Assembly (NCBI RefSeq): GCF_047948215.1
Contig: NC_134455.1
Location: 306,670,147-306,734,146 of the forward strand
Reading direction: 5' to 3'
Length of the DNA stretch: 64,000 bases
DNA from: Lycorma delicatula
Lineage: Eukaryota > Arthropoda > Insecta > Hemiptera > Fulgoridae
Position numbers and translations under genes: made by a program. The notes under the pieces are model-generated. The model ran no database searches. It was not told the origin of the DNA and was given only the letters and a program-made list of their open reading frames with translations. Shown one piece after another: positions 13,081 to 25,514 of this stretch (positions are counted from its first letter, which is position 1; every line of letters starts with the position of its first letter).

Positions 13081-13850
13081 GCGTTTTCGCTCATTGGCTG
13101 CAACAGCATGTGGCACCTTAGAACCTTATATGGTAGCCCTGAAAAGGACTGTTTGAAATTTTGGAATGGTAGCCCTGAAAAGAAAGGGTCATTTGTATGT
13201 TTTGCAAGGTACTCATTCCTTTTTAGGGATACCTTGTAAAAAAAGGTGGATTAGGTCTGGAAGCTGGTCTCCAGCGAAATCAGATAGGCCTGTCAGGAAG
13301 TTGCAGCTCGACCACTATGATCAGACCGAATGTTCCCTCATCAACAGTTGGATATGCTATAGTTGGGCACTGAGGGGCCTTCACTACAGCGTCCACTATA
13401 GTAACGGCCCCTAATGTTGGGTCGGCATCGGTTGTCTTCTGCTGGTGTGGTTCTCCCCAATCGGTGCTTGTCCGACTCTGTCTTCACTACTAGGCCTCCT
13501 TGAACTAGCGAGCTTCATACCTGCTTAGGCCTGCTGCTCCTGCAGGGATGCTGGCATCCATCACAAGATTGCACTTGGGCCGGCCAAGGAACTTATTCTT
13601 TCTTCTTTTTGGCTTTCCTTCTTCTTCTCCTGGTAGAGGTCGGTCACAGAATCAGCTCTTGCTGTGCTAGTATTGTTTTTTATAGGCACTTTCAAGTGGT
13701 GGGCCCGCTATGGTGGTAGTGTTGTGCAGTCAGCTGGCTTAGTGGGAGGAACGTGTGACCAGGCACATAGGTGGATTGCAAGATCCCCAACATCTACTGT
13801 CTAGCATGGCCCTCGCCGACAGTAAGCACATCTTGTAGCAACAATATATA
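13080..13850 (-). repeat. GC-rich retrotransposon-like island (5'/ORF1 region suspected)
   Basis: About 770 bp with GC far above the flanks, ending abruptly near 13845. It contains a short direct duplication (ATGGTAGCCCTGAAAAG at 13131 and 13168). Minus-strand frames show fragments such as VDAVVKAPQCPTIAYPTVDE and a lysine-rich stretch (YQEKKKESQKEE), but no RT or other diagnostic motif. Base composition and lack of host splice sites suggest the 5' end of a non-LTR element. The family is not identified. Confidence 0.4.
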
Positions 13851-13859
13851 TATTTAATA

Positions 13860-15470
13860 ATTCTAAAAAAACATTGCAAGAGAGTTGGATTTTTTTTTTT
13901 TTTTAATTTATTATTTTACTGATTATGCAAAATTTAAAAAAATCTATGTTTAGTTATACTTGTTTATTTTATTCAAGAAATTTCTTTAAAAGTACAAATA
14001 TTTCTGCTAGGAATATTCCAAAGAGAACAATAAAATTAGCATTACATTGAGGAATCACTTTATAATTTTAACAACTACTTTATTAGGTTTTTAATATATA
14101 AAATTTAGTTGTTACAAGATAATAAACTTATCTGATTAAACATTACAAGAGTCAAGATAGCAGACTAATCACACATAGTACTTTACAACTGTGCTGACAA
14201 CCAGAAGTGAAATCAAACAAACTGTTTGTTAAAATCTAACAGCTGTTTACAGTGAAAAAAAAACAAAAAAACAGAAGGATATATTAAATGATCTCTTTAA
14301 CAATTTTAGAAAATAATGATTATGACTTTCTCAAGTGCAAAATAACAAAAATAATGTAGTGCTGAATCATCATTCATAAAAAATAGCTCTTCAGATTCAA
14401 CAGACTAATTAAAGGAGGATAAAAGGTTTTCGTAGCACTTACTTTTTTTTATAAGTCTTCTAAAATTAATATGGCCCTACATGACTACTGGACGATAGTA
14501 TGGTAAAAATTACCAACCTAACATGCAAGTGATTGGCTATCATTACCACCACTGATACTATCTCTCCAGTAACACCTGTTTTTTTTTAGCCTCCATGACT
14601 ATCCTTAGGTTACAGAAATATAAGTACTGCTACTTTGTAGGATTTAAATGCTCATGTTATCAGTGTGCTATTGTATTAATTGTACAACATAGTATTATAT
14701 TTAACATAAATGGCTACACCTCCATTTTTATGTGAATGTCTATAATAATAATAATACCCAAAACATTCAATCTGTCTGTGGAAATACTCAGGATCATGAA
14801 CCGTACCCACACAACAATTCAAAATTGGTCTTACTAAACATGTGCAGCAATATCAGAAAATTCTTAAATCAATGAATGGAAAATTTGTCATGTAACTGAT
14901 AAGTACTGTAAATAAGTGAACAAGAGCAGAAATGTAATAACCTAATGAAATTTAGCCAGTTTTTAACTTTAAAATAATATATATATGCATAGTATAACCA
15001 GAAACTTTACAATATAAACCTTTGATTAGACTTGCTTATGACCCATCTTCTCAATGTATCCGAAAGTTTAAATACTTTCGAGAATCTGCAATAATAATAA
15101 AATTTAACTATGAAATAATTTATAATGTTAGATTGATTTATTTCTTCCTGTTTCAATGAATGTTCAGTAAAAATCACAACAATTTCAGGTAAGGTACAAC
15201 CCAGACTTTTAAAATATGATGGTGATTTAAAATTCCCTACAGCTAATTTCAACCTATTCATTAAACACCAAATTTCAATCACATACATAAAATGATAAAA
15301 CAATTCTGAATAATAAAATCATTCCATATCAGGCTTAATAAACATACGTATTTCATATGTCAGCAAAATAAATATTGGGATAGAGAGCATATATAAGTAA
15401 ATAAATGCACCCCTCTCTTGGGAAAAAGTGTCTTATATACACTGCTTAAACTTAGCAGGAGATTATGAAT
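13860..15470. other. AT-rich DNA, nothing recognised
   Basis: The ORF at 15007-15303 on the minus strand has no motif or splice context and is probably chance. A weak inverted similarity (ACTGGACGATAGTA and TACTATCTCTCCAGT, near 14486 and 14560) might be a small MITE. Confidence 0.4.
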
Positions 15471-15476
15471 TTATTA

Positions 15477-15548
15477 ACAGGGTTTGAACACAGATAGTAA
15501 TCTAATACCTCTATAACAGGCCAGTTATCTGGTCCCTATGCCTAACCA
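15477..15548 (-). repeat. Possible tRNA-derived SINE head
   Basis: On the minus strand, GGCATAGGGACCAGATAACT is followed about 45 bases later by GTGTTCAAACCC, which resembles a pol III box B (GGTTCRANNCC). No tRNA cloverleaf can be drawn with confidence. Confidence 0.3.
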
Positions 15549-15954
15549 ATTTTTCAAATAAATATCATTCAAGATGTTTTTAGTTCAGGTCAATCAAGAA
15601 TAAGCTGCAACAACCTGCATGAAGAAAAACATTATCCAGGAACATGTAGAAAAAAATTATTTACTGCAGTTTAGGTATGGATTGCACATTATACAATGTT
15701 CTTGAAAATACAGTTGATTACTTATTTCTTAATCCCACATCATTAATAAGAATATTATAAATTCTGCCTGTTATTTGAGTTTGGACCACAAGATGCAGCA
15801 ATTATGACTTCCTCACAGAAATTTCCCAATATCAAGTTTCCATGATATTATATCGTCTTTTAATTTGCTGTAACTAAAAAAGATGCAGCATCTTATTTGC
15901 TGCCAATAGTCAATCAATCAATTTGTATATTGCTCTCAACTTTCACTTTACAAA

Positions 15955-16115
15955 GCATGAAAACAGCAGTGCTAGCGCCTCGGCCTTTCATCCATAGGTT
16001 TAAATCCTGGTCAGCCATGGCAATTTTCATACACTACACTATATATAAAATATATAATTTATATTCCCACGCACAAACTTCAGCTTTATCATTCAAAAAA
16101 GAGAAAAATTAAAAA
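15955..16115 (+). repeat. SINE copy with tRNA-like head
   Basis: AGTGCTAGCGCCTCGGCCTT is followed by a box B-like GGTTTAAATCCTGG at 15998-16011 and GTCAGCCATGGCAATTTTCA, parallel to TCAGGCATGGCATTTTCACA in the copy at 37570. The 3' part is diverged. Confidence 0.6.
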
Positions 16116-17990
16116 CTGTCAAAACTGAAATGGTATGGAATTTTTCCATTTGTCATTTATCAATCTCGTCAAAAGTACATGCAAAAACATTTCCAAGATC
16201 ATAAATCATATTGAAACCTTTCTTTGATAACCGAGGTGCAGTGTGCATGCTAAATTCATGCTCAAGGGCAGTAAATTATGCCATAACATAAATCAAATGC
16301 TAAGTAAGTCATTAGAGAGAGATCAATGTCCAGGGAAACTGATATAAAAGACAACATTAAAATAAATTAGCAAAATTTTAACAACAGAAAACCTGCTAAA
16401 AATCCTGTATTACAGTGTCACACTACACAGAGCAGGTATCACAAAGACCCTCGTGTAATAATTTGAAATAGATGTGTGGTGGAACACCTCCCTACAGTTC
16501 AGATGTGGGCTCTTGAAATTTTCATGAGCTTGACTTGATCAAAGCAAATCGTTTGAAACTATACAAATCACTCCAAAAAGTTAAAAGATTTTGACTCTTT
16601 TTTATATAAGCAGTTCATGGACAAGAGTTTTTACAGGAAGAATAACCAAAGTGGTGCTCTACCTTGACAATTGCACAAACAAACTTAGACATTATGTCAA
16701 AAAGTTAGCTCTTCAACCACACTTTAAATGAATTTAAGAATGGCCTGAGTTTTTCTTTTCATTCAAGTATAACTTAATTTTTGACTTCACTTAATAAAAA
16801 TAATAAGTAACAGTCCCTTCTTTAAATTTTCCATTGGATTTATATCCAAAATAAATAAAATCATTCATTTTGCCCTAAATTAGCTAAATTATACAGAATT
16901 TTTATCAATAATAATAATTCGCCATAATATAAAAACAAAGGTTTCCTAGGCCTAACTTGATATATTTTTTCTTTATTTTTTTATTTATTTAATGTTTTAA
17001 AAATACTTTTATTATTTTATGAATAATCAATATTACTACTCAGTCAGTAATTTTCTCACACACAATCTGATAGATTTATTTGCTAGTTCATAATGAAGCA
17101 ATCTAAGGAATAAAAAACATATTAAGGTACAAAAAATGAAAACAAGTATATAATATTAAGTAGTTTATTTAATATACATATATAAATATACATACAATAC
17201 TGAATTAAATGACAGAAAATAGAAAAAAATAGTTTCATAAAAAAATATTACCAAAAATATTTATAAATTGCTAAAAGCATTTTATCACTGTATACTAAAG
17301 TGATAAATACTTCAAACAATTTTTTTTATTGTGCTTGTACAATAAGTACTATTCTGATAAACCATACATCTCACAGTCAAATTTAATTATAAATATTAAT
17401 AACATAATCTCTAATAACACTAATAATTTTTTAAAAAATACAATAAATAATTTTATAAAAATTAAGTAGAAACCATTATTATAGAATTCTAATAGGTTAG
17501 GATTTACAACTCAAATTTACATAACCTATTTCTCCTTTTCAAATATTTAATGTAAACTAACAAGCAATAATAATGTATCACAATAAATTCTGACTAAACT
17601 TTTAAGTACAGAACTATTTTGCACACTATTTACACAATTTTTTATAACAATTTTTAAATGAATTAACTGTAATTTACACCAGATATTTTAAGGTTAGTTA
17701 CAGAATATTAATTTAAATCATTCTTCTTCCTTATTGTGAGAAAAATAGTTACATTAAGAGGATCAAAGATTTTATTCAAAAAAATAAATATGAAGCAGAA
17801 TCAGTTCATTTCTTATCTAATTCTAAAATTCTTCCCAGACTGTGGCCATATTATAAAGGAGTCACTGCTAGTAGCCACCAATATAAATGATAACTGCAAA
17901 AGAGTACTTCACAAATAACATAAAACAATCTTTGTTTGAGAGAGAAATGCACAAATGAATTACCAAGCAGTTAGCTTGATATACTTCAGC

Positions 17991-17995
17991 ACGCG

Positions 17996-18028
<33 letters not shown>
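17991..18028. repeat. (AC)n microsatellite
   Basis: An alternating GC/AC run (ACGCGTGCGCGC) passes into about 13 AC units. Confidence 0.95.
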
Positions 18029-18387
18029 TTCCTTTTAATCAAAACCTATGGAAGAACAGGAGACCAAATGGACAAAATATAATATATAATCTGTGAAAAT
18101 TCCCTCTTTAAAATTGCATGGATTAAGGAGTACATCACTCTTTTCCAAGTAGACGTTTTAATAAGATTACGTCAGATTTCTAACTTATGAATACCTAAAG
18201 GCTACAAAGCCAAACCTCTACCTTGTGGCACATCCTGACCTCTATTTTTTACATGAGATGTCTAAAAAGAAATAGATATACAAATCTATTCATGAAAAAG
18301 AATGGCTTAAAATATGAAATTCAGCGGGTACTGGTTTTCCAAAGTTCCAAAAATGACTTGTTCAACCAATAATACATTCCGCAATAT

Positions 18388-19377
18388 GTGAGGGTGGCCA
18401 GAAAGTAAAGAAAATTTGACCTTGGCATGTCTCCAGTCCCGACAGCAATGGTTGGGCATGCCACTGAACTCCCTCCAGTACAAATCAAGCTCAGTGTGAG
18501 CTAAATTGTGAAACTGTATTCCGCATGTTAAGATGGTTTACACATTTTCTTTTCTGAAATTTCAACTTTACTTCATGAACTTGTAATGATCCATCTTAGC
18601 ACAAAAAAATATGTGCCAAACACATACCTCGATTACTATCTAATGATTATAAAACCAAAGAATGAAGCTGCTTTGATTTTTATCAGTCATTATGCTCAAG
18701 ATGGTGGCAAAATTTGGATCACAATTTTCCCAGTAATGAGTCTCTTACAAAACAAATCATCAATCAATGGAATAGCATCATTCCAAATTGCCAACAATTC
18801 CAAAAAAGCAAAACAAGCTCTTGGTACGCTCAAGGTGATTGCCGTCATTTTCTGGGATTGAAAGAGCACCTATTGTTTGATTTCATACTCAGAGGGCATA
18901 CAATAAACTTGGAGGCATATTGGCAGATGCTCTCCATCATACCTGATGCAGCATATAGAACAGACAGTATATGGTCTGGCAATAGCATCTTTATTCATAA
19001 CAATGCTCACTCACACTCAGCTGCAGGAATTCTAGCTTTGCTTCAAAGTTTTGGCCAGGATGTTTTTCATTCACCATACAATCCTGACTTAACAGCTAGC
19101 GACTATCATTTATTCTCTAAGTTGAAAGATTTTCTAGGAGGCAAGTACTTTCAAGGCAATGATAAGCTGAAAGAAGTTGTCAATGAATGGTTGAAAAACT
19201 TGACGGCAGAAATGTGCAATGAAGGTAGAGAAAATGATACGACAAGTGTTTGAATTTGTGTGGTGACTATGTTGAAAAGTAGTTTAAGGGTCCTGTAAAT
19301 ATACAATAAATATTATTTAATTAATTCTTATATTGATTTTTCTACATCAAAACATTCTTTACTTTCCGGACGACCTT
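18388..19377 (+). mobile_element. Mariner element, decayed, both TIRs present
   Basis: About 990 bp between imperfect TIRs: left AGGGTGGCCAGAAAGTAAAG, right reverse-complement AGGTCGTCCGGAAAGTAAAG. The plus-strand reading gives the mariner catalytic half in two overlapping frames: KQALGTLKVIAVIFWD then, after a frameshift near 18858, LLFDFILRGHTINLEAYW, HNNAHSHSAAGILALLQSFG (where the family has HDNARPH, so the second catalytic Asp is Asn) and NPDLTASDYHLFSKLKDFLG with the third Asp kept, then GNDKLKEVVNEWL. The N-terminal helix-turn-helix part is mostly missing. Not functional. Confidence 0.85.
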
Positions 19378-20437
19378 AATATTTTTGGTAAACAAATACC
19401 AGTTTTTTTTTTATAAATCTAGATTTTTATAAACCTAATATCTGTTACGAAGTTTAACTTCTCTATTTATACCAGACAAAATGATGAATTAAAAATCAAT
19501 ATAAAAATAATTTCATAAACTAATATTTCATTTTTTTTATTATTACCATTATTAATATAATTTACACTATCATTAATATAAATAAAAAGATAATAATTAC
19601 AAAATTTATTTGTGTGTTAAGTAATAGAAAAACTAAACCTCTACTACAAAATGTATGCTCACAGAAGATATTTTTTAAAAAAGAAAATTTATTCCACGAA
19701 TATCAAAAATGTATCTTTCCATTACTATCTTTTTTCTGTCCTTTGAAAAATAAATTAGGTTAGTATCATAACATTGATTAACCATAAGGTTTAGTATTGT
19801 AGCTTAGTATAATAACAAAAGATGGTACATACAAATTATAAGTTAATAAGCTTTCATAAATACAAACTCAAAATATTTATTTTCTTATAATAAAACAATG
19901 TGATAATTGTTTATAGTCATCCATTAAACTTAAGTACAGTACATATAAAAAAAGTATGTTAATTCTAATTATAGCTGCCGCAAAGAATCTTGAAACTTGG
20001 ACTATGACAGCTATTTTTTACCTGTTATGGAAACTGAAAACATCCAGTTTAATTTTCAGGCACAGAAGCAAATTGCTTTCTTGTACCCTATAACTTATTA
20101 TTTTATGTTGCTGGATGGCATTATTGATTACTTTTAAATATTTTCTAATTCTGCTGTTTACACTTTATAAATAATTAAGTATTTTGCCATGAAAAAAATG
20201 TTACGGTATATTTTTAAATGTTATATAAAAGTAGGCCTATTCTCAACAACTATTATAATTACATCAGCAGACAAAATGCTACATGATAAATTAACATTAT
20301 ATTTGTCTGACGTTTAAAAACATAGTTTATAATTGTGGTTTTATTTATTGTAAAAATAAACACCAAGCCAAGAATTACAACTCAGGAAATGAGTCACCTT
20401 TCTTAGAATCATATCAAGAAACAATATATTAAATATT

Positions 20438-20465
20438 AGCAAACAATATAGCTATATTGTTTGCT
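20438..20465. repeat. 28-bp perfect palindrome beside a mariner end
   Basis: The arms are AGCAAACAATATAG and its exact reverse complement with no spacer. It lies 7 bp from the TA flanking the mariner at 20474. Confidence 0.9.
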
Positions 20466-20473
20466 GATATCTA

Positions 20474-21411
20474 AGGTTTGGCTGATATTTTTTGCACATA
20501 TATGCGTAGCATAGGAATGAAATAAAAAATGGATAAAAGTACAATACCTTAGGTACAAAATGCAGTATTTATTTTCAATATAATCCCCAGTTACACTGAT
20601 ACACTTTTCTCAATATGTGACAAGTTTTTGCATTCCATCACTGAAAAATTCTGGCGGTCTTTTTCGAATCCAAGTGGCCACAGATTCCTTCACCTCATCA
20701 CTGGTGGTGTAATGATTATCTCTGAGATCCCTCTTGAGATGAGGGAAGAAGTGAAAGTTGCACAGAGCTAAATCCAACAAGTATGGTGGATAAAAAAACC
20801 GTTTGAGCGGAATAAGCTCAAACTTCAGCTTGCAGAGAGCCATCATCAGCTTGCAGAGAGTTTGCATAGTACTCACATGCACAGATTTTACAGCAACACA
20901 ATTGCTCAATAATATGGCCTACTTGTTCTTTAGCTATGCCTAACTGAATAGCAATGTGTTGCTGGGTGATTCACCGGTCATTTTGAAACAAATCATTCAC
21001 CTTCTTTTAATGTTTCTCATTAATCACAGAAACTGGTCATCTGCTGTAAGGTATGTTCTCAATTATCACTTTACCAGCTTCACATTCGCAAAATTTCAAC
21101 ACCTATTCACAGTACTACTATCAACAGTTTCACTACCATAAACTGCTTTTAAATGATGAAAAATATTTGAAGGGTTCACACTTTCCGCTGTTAAAAATTT
21201 GATCACTGCGTACTGTTTTAACCGTGTTGATACATTGGCCATACTCCCTTTTAAATGCTACTGAAAACAAACCAGTAAACAGATTTCAATGCATTATTAC
21301 AGATTTGTAGAGGAGGATTTTAGCTATTATGTGTGCTGCCTTGTCCAACTTGATAATACCTTTGGTCTCCATCTAGCACACTAGTGGGCAAAATTTATCA
21401 GCCAAGCCTCA
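20474..21411 (-). mobile_element. Mariner-like element, second lineage
   Basis: About 940 bp with TIRs (left AGGTTTGGCTGATATTTTTT, right reverse-complement AGGCTTGGCTGATAAATTTT) and TA on both sides (20472-20473 and 21412-21413). The minus strand has an N-terminal part AVIKFLTAESVNPSNIFHHL, KAVYGSETVDSSTVNR, and a C-terminal part PPYLLDLALCNFHFFPHLKR then RDNHYTTSDEVKESVATWI, RKRPPEFFSDGMQKLV, CISVTGDYIEN. The middle, including the first two catalytic Asp, is deleted or unreadable, and the third Asp (PCDFHLF in relatives) reads N. Nonautonomous. Confidence 0.85.
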
Positions 21412-21416
21412 TAAAT

Positions 21417-21443
21417 AATATATATATATATATATATATATAT
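21417..21443. repeat. (TA)n microsatellite
   Basis: An uninterrupted TA run of about 13 units, directly beyond the TA target site of the neighbouring mariner. Confidence 0.9.
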
Positions 21444-21444
21444 C

Positions 21445-22885
21445 ATAAACGATATGATACACTGAAGTGATTAAAATTTCAAAAATTGTGTTCCGCAATC
21501 CAAAACTGCAATACCACAATACATCTTATGAAAGTCCATTCTGTTAGGTAAATAAGCAAATGTTATGCTAGAAGGATAGAAAAATGATTTGAACTGCAGC
21601 TGTCATTGTCGTGGCACCAAACATCAAGATTGGTTGCATTGCCTGGAGATGACTATTCAAAAACATACTACCTTCCCAGGGCATTCCCCTGGGAAGTTCA
21701 CCTCTAGTTCTATTCTACAAGCAATACATATTCACTGTATTTCTAACAACAGAATTATTTCATTTTGTGTAAAAATTAATTATCAAGCAGTTTATTACAC
21801 AACCAAAAACTAGTCTGCCATATATTTGTTTATCACATAAACTCTTTAGCTGCAGTCTTGGACTGTAGTTTTTTTTAAGCTACAGTATATGCTGATAAAT
21901 TAAAGTTAACTGCAGTAAATACAATAGAATACAGCAGAACTTATTGACTAAAATGTAAATATGACTGTTAATGATATAATTTTGAATTAATGAATGGGGT
22001 TTTTGTTTCAGAACATCTACTAAATGAATCAGAAAATTATTATACTTACAACATTATTATGCACCAACAATACTGTTACTGAAAGCACAATAAAGCAAAA
22101 TTTTGTTCACTATAGATAAATACAAAACAGTCATCTATACATAATAGGAAATAAATTCTTTATTGGCTATATTATTATTTACTAAAACATATAACATCAT
22201 AGTATTAAATCAAATTACTATTTATTTAATCATGTAAAAGAAATAAAAATCCAAAATACAATTTGTTAAAAAAATTGTATAAATTACGCAATATTTAAAA
22301 ATTAAACTCTTTAAAATTAAAAAAAATTACAAATTATTCTTGAAGAGAATTTCAATTAAAAATCTATACACTACAGTAAATAAAATAAATCACAAGTCAA
22401 ATAAGAAAATAAAATAATCAAAAGATATGTTTTTAATTCAAATGATAAGGTTAATCATAATCAAGACACTAATTTACACAAATACATAAAGCGTACAACC
22501 AGCAATGACTAACTAACAAAAACTGAATGCACAAAATTCTGTTCTAGTTTGTAACAAAATGGAATCAACAGATATGAAATTATAACACTAAAACTTACTT
22601 TAGCTGTTATCCATACACTGAAAACAGAGCAGTCTTTATTTTAAAATAATCATGTTAATATAATTGTTGCACTAAACATTGCTGCCTAATAACCAGATAT
22701 TTTTTATCCCACAGTTTTTTTTTAAATTAAAAGAAAATTTTTACCAAAGCTCACAAGTACAATTTTTTTCAATTTGCAGTATAATTATTATAATCATTTT
22801 ATTAACCCTTGCTATGCTAAATGGGCAGTATACAACTGACCTACACAATCTGGCTGATTTTGCCAGTCTGTAGAAGTCACTAATT
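21445..22885. other. AT-rich DNA, no gene recognised
   Basis: The only distinct feature is a short hairpin near 21673-21697 (CTTCCCAGGG, loop, CCCTGGGAAG). The short ORFs are featureless. Confidence 0.5.
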
Positions 22886-22887
22886 AT

Positions 22888-23465
22888 GAGGGAGTACCCA
22901 AAAATAACCAGAATTGAGTTGCACTGGATGGAGTTTTCATAGTACACTGTTCTTCTGTTAGGAGTATCAAGCAAATTTTTCCATGTCAGTCTGCCAAACG
23001 CATCCCCCTGGGAAGGTTATGTGTGTGAATTTTTTTTTAAGTTGTTTTGTCTGCTTCTTGTTTTTTGTCATGGTGGACTTTAATAAACAGCGCATGTCCA
23101 TTTTCCTACTCAGAAAAAATGCTGCAGAAAACTACTGTGATGTTATGTAATGTATACAAGGATACTGCTATGGGAAAAACACAAGTGTACGAGTAGTTTT
23201 CATGCTTCGAAAAAGTTGAAATGTTGATTAATAACCAACCTCATTCTGGAAGTCCTTCAACTTCTTAAATGGAAGAAAATGTCAAAAAAAAATTTCATAA
23301 TTATGCTTGAAGACTGACAACATACCATTAAATAAATGGAGAGTTGTCTGGAGTAACTTGGAGCTTGGTTCAGCAAATTAATGAGGGATATCTCTAAAGT
23401 AAAGACCGCTGGTAAATTTCTCTCCTTAAGGTTGGCAAACATTTGTCATTCATGGCCATGCTAGT
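22888..23465 (+). mobile_element. Mariner-like element A, 5' half
   Basis: The left terminus AGGGAGTACCCAAAAATAAC pairs with the reverse complement of the terminus at 25482-25511 (AGGGTATCCAAAAACTAG). A start MVDFNKQRMSIFLLRKNAAE is followed in broken frames by GYCYGKNTSVRVVFMLRK, NNQPHSGSPSTS, then a stretch ending KTAGKFLSL near 23425. These correspond to the N-terminal HTH, the S-G-R-P-S-T-S linker and the region before P-R-L-L of mariner transposases. Numerous frameshifts. Confidence 0.75.
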
Positions 23466-23469
23466 AATG

Positions 23470-24702
23470 TACACACTGCATTATTATCTGTAAGTTGTTG
23501 TCTCATTGTAGTATCTTTGATTATGTGCGAGTTATTACATTCTAAAATAAGTAGGAAAATCGATGTTGCCACCGACTGCGAAATATGTGGAGTCGTATGT
23601 TTTTTAAACCATCAAAATGTTAAGCCGGCCAAAATTTATAGACAGTTGGTTATTATGTACAGTAATAATATAATGAATGAAAGAAATGTCCAAAAATGGT
23701 GTGTAAGGTTTAGAAATAACAGAATTAATGTGCATGATGAAGAACGTTCAGGGAGGCCCTCGATAATCACTGAGGAAACATGTTGATGAAATCACAAAAG
23801 ACCATCCCTCAACGATTTCCGATCTGGTCCTTCTTTTTCTGGTGTTTCAAGAGCTGTTGTTGATCACATTGTTCATGACCATTTAAGCTTCAGAAAGGTT
23901 TGTACACACTGGGTGCCGCATGTCTTAACGGAATGTTACAGAAAAATCCAAATGTGGTCTGTTTTGGAATTTTTGATGCGCTACACAGAAAAAGGTGATT
24001 AGTTTCTTAATTCAATTGTTAGTGGCAACAAAACATGGATTTCGTATTACATGCCAGGGAGAAAGCGGCAGTCAAGTGAATGGTGACATCCTCAATCATC
24101 AACCAGACCAACAAAGATCTAACCACAGCCATTTGGACGCAAACTGATGGCCACAATCTTTTGGGATTGGTTTGGCATACTGCCGATTGATTTCATGCCA
24201 TGTGGAATGACTACAAATACAGAAGCCTACTGCGAAGTTATAGTGTGACACTCAAGATCAGCCACATGGACGGCTGACCGGTGGCATCGTCTAGCTGCAC
24301 AATGATAATACACATCCACATGTTGCAGGTCCGACATGTGATTTACTAAGAACAACTGGATGGGAAATTTACGATAACCCACCATCAAGTCCGGACTTAG
24401 CTCCTTCTGATTACCATCTGTTTGGGAAATTGAAAGAATTTTTGAGTGGTAAGCAATTCGCGGGTGACAATGGTCTTAAAAATGCTGTTAACCAGTGGCT
24501 AAATGGACTGGTGGCAGAAGAATATGACGAGGGTATATTGAAGCTGATGTATCGCTACAATAAATTTCTTAATTCATATGGCAATTATATGGAGAAATAT
24601 TATAGGGTATGTAGTTTAAGAGAAATAAAAAATATTTATAAAGTTTTCAGAATAAATTTTTTTGCAATGAGACAGTCTTTATTTTAGAGATAACCTCTCG
24701 TA
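23470..24702 (+). mobile_element. Mariner-like element B lying between the two halves of element A
   Basis: About 1.2 kb. The plus strand starts with KIDVATDCEICGVVCFLNHQ, NVKPAKIYRQLVIMYSNNIM and INVHDEERSGRPSIITEE (23517-23786). It then breaks down, resumes with PHVAGPTCDLLRTTGWEIYD, PSSPDLAPSDYHLFGKLKEF near 24380-24440 and ends GNYMEKYYRV. The second catalytic block reads HNDNTHPHVA (DN kept), the third Asp is present. The inner TIR part is visible (TGTCTCATTG left, and its complement near 24667); the outer part is degenerate on the left. Confidence 0.8.
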
Positions 24703-25511
24703 ATCAGAAGATTTGAAGATGAGAAGGGTCACTAAAAAGTTTCTGCCTCGTCTCCTGGCTTCTCAGCAAAAAGGTTGTTTAGAAGTATGCCATGCTCAAA
24801 AAGAACAGTCCCAAACTGACCCAAATTTCTTTTCCAAGATCATTAATAATGATGAATCATGGTGTTACAGTTATGACTCAAAACCAAACAATAGTCAAGC
24901 AATTGGAAGACTGCAATGTCACTTCACTCAAAAAAAAAACCTCGTCAAGTGAAGTAAACATTGAGTCAATGCCCTTTTCTTTTTTTATTCGATATTGAGG
25001 GTGGTGCGTTTGAAATTCATTCCACCAAATCAAACTGCTAACTAGGGTTTTTACTTGGAGGTTCTAAGAAGATTGTGCAAGAGTTTGTAGCAAAAAAATT
25101 TCTGATTTGTGGCAGATGGGCGACTGGTTTTCCACCATAACAAAGCACCTGTTCACACAACTTTCTCAGTGCACCAATTTTTAACAAAAAAAAAAAAACA
25201 AAACCATCATGATTCCGTTGCTCCACCCACCGTAATCACCTGATTTAGTTACGTGCGATTCTTTTTTTTGTTCCCATAAATGAAGAGGGAAATGAAAAGA
25301 AAATATTTTGCTGATGTGGATGAGGTGAAGAAAAATAAGAGAAAGTGCTGTCAGGCATCACAACAGACGAATTTAAAAAATGTTTTGAACAGTGTATAAA
25401 CGATTGGGCAAATGTAATAGCTGTGATGGAGAGTATTTTGAAGATCAAATATTTTTTTTTAAAAAAGAGATAAATTTAAAACAAAATTCTAGTTTTTGGA
25501 TACCCTTTCTT
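24703..25511 (+). mobile_element. Mariner-like element A, 3' half
   Basis: In frame from 24706: SEDLKMRRVTKKFLPRLLAS, QQKGCLEVC, then IINNDESWCYSYDSKP with the first catalytic Asp (DESW). Later frames hold GGSKKIVQEFVAKKFL, HRNHLI where the third Asp block should be, and EFKKCFEQCINDWANVIAV at the C-terminus. The right TIR is at about 25482-25511. Together with 22888-23465 it reconstitutes one family from end to end, but both halves contain a version of the P-R-L-L region, so they overlap slightly. Confidence 0.7.
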
Positions 25512-25514
25512 ATA

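Noticed and set aside
13166..13414. 82-codon plus-strand ORF in the GC-rich island
   Set aside because: No motif; it is likely chance in GC-rich repeat sequence and is interrupted by no splice signals.
15007..15303. 98-codon minus-strand ORF
   Set aside because: There is no recognisable domain, no splice acceptor pattern at its start and a K/N/F/S-rich composition typical of chance.
15998..16011. Possible tRNA gene (box B-like)
   Set aside because: No matching acceptor stem or cloverleaf can be formed and the flanks match other copies of a SINE.
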